Positions 58,646 through 64,000 of a stretch of DNA of 64,000 bases are shown here, one piece after another; position 1 is the stretch's first letter, and every line of letters starts with the position of its first letter. The notes under the pieces were generated by a model, which was not told where the DNA came from, did no database searches, and was given only the letters and a program-made list of their open reading frames with translations. The DNA is taken from NCBI GenBank assembly GCA_030562195.1, contig JAUJPP010000005.1:14504826-14568825 (forward strand), given 5' to 3'. The stretch comes from Nipponacmea schrenckii (lineage: Eukaryota > Mollusca > Gastropoda > Lottiidae). Position numbers and translations under genes: made by a program.

Positions 58646-60085
58646 AATACAACAAAAAGAATATTCAAAGATTTTTGCTTGGATGAAAGGTTCTTCTGGT
58701 GATGGCATTGATAACATAGATTTACTCAAATTTTTGATAAATGGTATTTCCACTTCTGTATATGATCCCCTTTTTACAACTGACTTGTCCACGTACTCTT
58801 TATGTAGACGTTGTGAAGATAAAGTTTCAGTCTGTATTAAAATATGTGTTGAGGCCATCGGTGAATTAACACCACAGCATATTCATTTGATGATGAAGAC
58901 AAAAGCTTTTAACGTTTTAAAGCAAACAAATATTACAAGCTGTGAAAATGCAGCAATAATAGGACTTTCATCTTAGGGGCGTTTGAAAGCCTACCGTGGT
59001 CGTTTATTTTTCACATATCTTGTAAACAAGTAACATTTCCATGTGTAACAACACTGGATTTGTCTATTCTACTTAAAACGATTTATCCATTTAGAACAGA
59101 GATTTACAAATTAAGTAGTTTGCTTTTGATACACAACAACGCATTATTAGTATTGCGTATGTGTGACAGCAAATGGCAAGTTAATGACACATTTGTAAAT
59201 GAAGATGAAATTAAACAGATGTGGATCAAATCTGAATCCTGTATCATGAGATTTGACAAGTCAGAAAGTAAATCACTGTCAATAGCAAACATAAACGTGG
59301 GTGAAAATTTTCCCCGCCAAAAAATTTTTCCAAAAAAACCAAAGAAACTAAACTAAATTTTAAAATTTTTTCTTTTTTTGAAGAAAATTTTAATACCTTT
59401 ACCAAGAAAACAAAAAACGGTGGAAAAAATTAAAACCGGAGATTTTTGGAATGTCTGATTCTTTTTTTGGGATTTTTTGAGATTTTTTTAAATTAATCCT
59501 CTTTTACCCAAATTTGTAACAGGAAAGGAAAGGGAATAACCCAAAATTAAACCGGAATTTTTTTGGGAATTTAAATTTCTCATTTCCCAAAAAAAGGGAT
59601 TTTTTTGCCAAGGGGGTTTTTATTTTTTTAAAATGTAAATCCTTTTCCCCCAAAGTTTTTTACAATTTCTTAAAATAAAATAACCAAATTTATATTAATA
59701 AAAAAGCCAATATTTCCCGGCAATTCTTTTGGATTTTCCCCTCAGGGTTGGAAAAAAAAAAAGGATTAAAAAAATTAAAAAAAACAATTGGAAAAGTTGT
59801 TTTTTTTGAGTTAAAACAAAAAAGGTAAAAAGTTTGAAATTTTTTCCCAAATTCTTCACCTTTAAAATCAATTTTTGGAAATTGTAAAAATTATATAAAC
59901 CAACCCACCTTTCCAAAAACAATTTTCTGGCATTATTTTTGCGGATTACATTTTTAGGCCAAGGATCAGTTAAAAATTTAAAAGGGGACCTTTAAATAAA
60001 TTTGGGCAATTGGAAAAGAATTAAAAAAAAAAAACTTTGTTTGAAGTTAAAAAAATTTTTGGATAAGTTTTTAAAAAGAATAAGA
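58645..60085 (+). pseudogene. Partial duplicate of the large gene's 3' end, second half error-rich
   Basis: 58645-59310 matches about 56262-56930 (pseudo-USP domain) almost exactly, with a 1-base deletion near 58947 that shifts the frame. From 59310 to about 60085 it can still be aligned to 56930-57670, including a final AAAGAATAAGAAATT match. However, it is full of lengthened homopolymers (runs of T, A, C) and is unreadable as protein. That pattern looks like uncorrected sequencing or consensus error rather than biological decay. It ends against the 77-bp array. Confidence 0.75.
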
Positions 60086-60089
60086 AATT

Positions 60090-60845
60090 GCCAAATCTTC
60101 ATCCTGTTGCCAGATATACTATATTCTAGGTCATTATTGTGATCAGAATTATATGATATAGTTTCCATCAGCTGTTTATCCTGTTGCCAGATATACTATA
60201 TTCTAGGTCATTATTGTGATCAGAATTATATTACATAGTTTCTATCATCTGTCCATCCTGTTACCAGATATACTATATTCTAGGTCATTATTGTGATCAG
60301 AATTATATTACATAGTTTCCATCATCTGTTTATCCTGTTACCAGATATACTATATTCTAGGTCATTATTGTGATCAGAATTATATTACATAGTTTCCATC
60401 ATCTGTTCATCCTGTTGCCAGATATACTATATTCTAGGTCATAATTGTGATCAGAATTATATTACATAGTTTCCATCATCTATTTATTCAGTTGCCAGAT
60501 ATACTATATTCTAGGTCATAATTGTGATCAGAATTATATTACATAGTTTCCATCACCTGTTTATCCAGTTGCCAGATATCTATATTCTAGGTCATAATTG
60601 TGATCAGAATTATATTACATAGTTTCTATCATCTGTCCATCCTGTTACCAGACATACTATATTCTATCCTGTTACCAGATATACTTTATTCTAGGTCATT
60701 ATTGTGATCAGAATTATATTACATAGTTTCCATCATCTGTTCATCCTGTTGCCAGATATACTATATTCTAGGTCATTATTGTGATCAGAATTATATTACA
60801 TAGTTTACATCATCTGTTCATCCTGTTGCCAAAAATATTCTTGGT
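60090..60845 (-). repeat. 77-bp satellite array, inverted, about 10 copies
   Basis: Reverse complement of the unit in 24361-25485. It directly follows the 3' end of the duplicated gene copy, so in the undisturbed element the large gene would end only tens of bases from this array. Confidence 0.95.
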
Positions 60846-62965
60846 TATTATTGTGATCAAGATAATGAGATAGAAAAAGCACTACAGTAAACCATAATTA
60901 TGGATCATCACTAAAACAATTTCTGGTAAATGTATAAGTTACATGATTATTACATCGCTATTCTACTTGACAAGTTAGTTAGAGTCTATATTGATAATAT
61001 CTCAGCTTTGACAGTTTCTTAATTATTTACCTTGTAAACGTGGTGTAGGTTTGTTTTGTACATTTAAATATTTTTTTTTATATAAAACTTGATAATGTAG
61101 ATAAAATAACCCAGATAATCAGATCGATCTTGGCAAATCAGATCACTGTCCTTGTACCAATATCATGGTATACGTCTGGTGATTGAATCTAACGCTGTTT
61201 TCTTTTTTGTAGGTATTGTAGTAGTTGCCAAGCATATAAAAGGTTATAAAGGTAATATCCTATGATTTAATCATATTAGATAATTTTATTAGAAAAAGAA
61301 AGCAGTGAACTTTTGTTTGTATTCTTTGAAAAGGGGTAATTGTCTTCAGAGAAAATAGAGACATAGGAATGTGAACGAATTTCTGTGAAATATGACATTA
61401 TGAGAAAACATTCATGTTCGTATGATATCATAACATAATAATCCCAGATATCCAATCTTTTTTTTCAAATGGTAACAATAACAAATGCCCTTCCTTTCCT
61501 TTTAGTCATACGAGAGTGTGGTGAAATATTTACTGCAACTACTAAAGGTTTATACATAACAAAATGTATATATTTTAATTGGGACTTAAAAATTACTTTG
61601 CAAGTTATGGTGCTGAATCATCTTATTAATGAATCTACTTCTTTATATATTTTCGGCAGTATAATCCAAATGAATTATGTTTAAGGGCCATGAATAAGTA
61701 ATTAAACTTATTATTTGTATATGCCCAAATTTTTATGTAGACGTTTATTGCTAAAACGTTTGTATCCTTTTGATTTCCTGTATATGCCTATACTAAACGA
61801 GTTTATTACTAAAGGTTTTCGACAGAATATTTACCTGCAAATCTAATTGATTCTGCATAGTACACCATGATTTGTTCAAATAAACGTCAACAGTTGTACG
61901 CGACTTTGGTTTGAATGTTTTTAGATTAGATTTTGAAATAACGAAACAAAATGTTTCAATTAGAGTGACATGTAAATATTTTAAAGATCTATAATTTTGA
62001 TTGTAATAAAAATGAGTTATTTAACGCAAAATACAATCTTATGTAACACGTTTTCATACTAATACTTGTACAATATTTTGTTGAGATGGCGATGGTGATC
62101 ATCAATTTTTTTTATTGTCATTATTATCATATATATTTAATTTAAACCATTTGTGTTATTTAAGTCTGTGATAGAAACAATCATGAAAATGTGAATCAAT
62201 GCTCTTACTTCTGTACAAGTCACTCTGCTGAAATGCTTATATTTATACGTCTAAATGAATTGTTATTTTACATTGTCGATACCCATGGCCGTCAGTCAGT
62301 AAACACTCTGGATGACACAATTCTTGACGGACTTTGGCGAACACTTGGTGTGAATGTGTGAATGTGTGAATGTTTAATATATCAGTGTAGTTTATTTTGT
62401 ATTTTTTAACCAGTTTTTCTAATTCTTGAATTATTGATCTTTATTAAAGAAATATTTTAAATTGATAGAAATTCTTAATTTTACCATTTTCAAAAGTCAA
62501 AAGATGAAAGCTAAGAGAGGGAATGAACAAATTTACGAAAAATCGTTCGTAAGAGTAGTTCTCATGGTGATGGGGTATCGCTTGATCACACTTATATACA
62601 GATTACAGATTCAAGAAGCTTTTCTTCTCTTTTTTATATGTATGGACACATGCAATATGACGAGCTTTTACAAACTGTAACCACTGTGGACCATATTATC
62701 TGGTTGAGATTAATGTTTGTGTTCGTTTTTAAGAGTTGCGCTAGCATCATCTTTTCGCGGGTCGGAGGAACATTGAAAGACCCCCAAAAAAACACAAAAA
62801 TACATTTATATCTTAGTATATCACAACAAATATAAATATTCTAAATATTTCATGGGTTTCATCATACAATTGGTGTAACCCCTCCTGATCATCTTCACTA
62901 AATCTGAACGTGAATATTCTGCCTCTAGAACACACATAAACATGAAAAATAGAGAAACATTGATT
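60846..62965 (-). other. 2.1-kb unique block of element B, inverted
   Basis: Reverse complement of 22285-24360 at high identity, with a roughly 50-bp extra segment near 62970-63000 before the satellite. It contains the same short frames as in A (61469-61684 and 62504-62680, plus). No domain is recognised. Confidence 0.7.
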
Positions 62966-63004
62966 TTGTCAGTTATTACAAGCATGATAAGGAATGTTTC
63001 TAGT

Positions 63005-63590
63005 AAATATTTCGGATTAAAAGCAGGAAATCCGAGATACTACACCTAGTAGAATAAGATTCATTTATATTAATAATTATCCTAGTTTAAAAGTGGCAAA
63101 ACTGTGGTAAGGGTGGTTCTGATGTCGACAAACATGACTTATTTATGGGGGGGGGGGGTATCTGATAGAATTTTCGGATTAAAAGCAGGAATTCCGAGAT
63201 ACTACACCTAGTGGAATCAAAAGGATATTCATTTATATTAATATTTATCCTAGTTTAAAAGTGGAAAAACTGTGGTAAGGGTATATTCTACTATTTAGGT
63301 GTAATCAAAAGGATATTCATTTATATTAATATTTATCCTATTTAAAAGTGGCAAAACAGTGATAACGGTGGTATTTATGTCAACAAACATAAATTTTTGT
63401 CATTTTTTACATGCTAGAGTATGGTTGTTTCTGATGGAATTTTCGGATTAAAAGCAGGAATTCCGAAATATTACACCTAGTACAATCAAAAGGATATTCA
63501 TTTATATTAATATTTATCCTATTTTAAAAGTGGCAAAACAGTGATAAGGGTGGTATTTATGTCAACAAACATAGACTTTTGTCTTTTTAT
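63005..63590 (-). repeat. 185-bp satellite units, inverted
   Basis: About three to four units, reverse complement of the array units, including one with a run of ten G. The last unit is interrupted at about 63590 by the TATACGCCCACATGG repeat, so the array may continue beyond the window. Confidence 0.93.
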
Positions 63591-64000
63591 ACGCCCACAT
63601 GGAAATGTGGACGTATATTGCCGTCGCCCCTGTCCGTCCGTCCGTCGGTCCGTCGGTCCGTCCACATTTGTTGTATCCACGATAGAAGCTACAGTTTTTA
63701 TCCGATCTTAATGAAACTTGGTATACATGTATATATTGATGATATCTCAGTCAAGTTCGAAAATGGAAATTATCGCATGAACGGTTTTTGAGTTATTGCA
63801 CTTGACTTAAACGCGTCAAATTTGGGTTGTATCCACAATAGAGGCTACAGTTTTTATCCGATCTTAATGAAACTTGGTATACATGTATATATTGATGATA
63901 TCTCGATCAAGTTCGAAAATGGAAATTTTCGCATGAACGGTTTTTGAGTTATTGCCCTTGACTTAGTAAAAACGCGTCAAATTTGGGTTGTATCCACAAT
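63591..64000 (+). repeat. Mollusc-type repeat with CCGTCCGTCCG core and about 160-bp tandem units
   Basis: It starts with a short hairpin (CCACATGGAAATGTGG), then a CCGTCCGTCCGTCGG tract. Tandem units of about 156-161 bp follow (TTGTATCCAC..ATAGA, TTAATGAAACTTGGTATACA, GAACGGTTTTTGAGTTATTG), running off the window. From general knowledge, this repeat type is common in molluscan genomes. Confidence 0.8.

Larger units (their letters stand above)
43037..63590. mobile_element. Element B: about 20-kb giant transposon candidate carrying protease-transposase and SGNH genes
   Basis: The left end is identical in layout to the left end of A (GCCGAGTTCAAGTCA start, subterminal motifs, 185-bp array). 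The right side shows, inverted, the 77-bp array, the 2.1-kb block and the 185-bp array, which is interrupted by a mollusc-type repeat near 63590. The true right terminus is therefore outside the window or lost. Cargo includes an SGNH-like gene (minus), the 1978-residue transposase-protease gene (plus), a Penelope-like fragment and a partial duplication of the large gene's 3' end. Shared ends with A, in opposite orientation, argue for mobility as a unit. No target-site duplication can be checked. Confidence 0.65.

Noticed and set aside
58059..58655. Minus-strand frames over the Penelope fragment
   Set aside because: Shadows of the plus-strand reverse transcriptase, which carries the recognisable motifs.

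Overview
This is AT-rich eukaryotic DNA, gene-poor and packed with nested transposable elements. I read it as a marine invertebrate, most likely a bivalve mollusc. The reasons are: non-LTR retrotransposons of several clades, a Penelope-like fragment, a Ty3/Gypsy integrase relic, a Polinton-type capsid gene fragment, satellite-bearing elements that recall bivalve repeats with tandem cores, and the CCGTCCGTCCG-containing repeat at the right edge, a type I associate with molluscs. Species cannot be determined. Two runs of exactly 500 N (6669-7168 and 25756-26255) are scaffold gaps of unknown true size.

Layout. 1-4725 holds no gene I can support, but has an 18-bp perfect inverted repeat 3.1 kb apart. 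4726-6668 is the 5' part of a LINE on the plus strand that runs into gap 1. 7169-8288 is a fragment of a Polinton/adintovirus-like element (capsid gene and a small gene, minus strand). 8951-9209 is a broken Gypsy integrase interrupted by a decayed minus-strand LINE (9210-12697). 12698-13602 looks like a retroposed sequence. 13603-18524 is a second copy, on the minus strand, of the LINE at 4726. 19355-25755 is element A, a satellite-rich transposon-like unit with inverted ends. 28296-34540 is a LINE ORF1 relic split by a rearranged LINE and a 15-bp minisatellite. 40325-41446 is the best ordinary host-type gene, a putative Golgi fucosyltransferase-like protein. 43037 to about 63590 is element B, then a mollusc-type repeat runs to the window edge.

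The most interesting object is element B with its derivative A. Both start with the same roughly 430-bp terminal segment, which carries four copies of a GCAGACAATA-like motif, followed by a roughly 185-bp satellite array. At the other end B carries, inverted, a 77-bp array, a 2.1-kb unique block and more 185-bp satellite; A carries the same modules with the middle removed. Between B's ends lie a small SGNH-hydrolase-like gene (minus strand) and, divergently, a four-exon gene (48519-57643) whose introns join in phase to give a 1978-residue protein. Its order is: helical N-terminal domain, PHD finger, zinc-knuckle-like region, RNase H-fold (DDE, MULE-like) transposase core, ubiquitin-specific protease with intact Cys/His/Asp, a second USP-like domain lacking the catalytic residues, and a Ulp1/SENP-type protease domain. 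The simplest reading is a giant DNA transposon whose transposase is fused to deubiquitinase and deSUMOylase modules, with A as its internally deleted non-autonomous relative. The family assignment and any activity are inference; the motifs, splice phases and shared ends are visible in the sequence.
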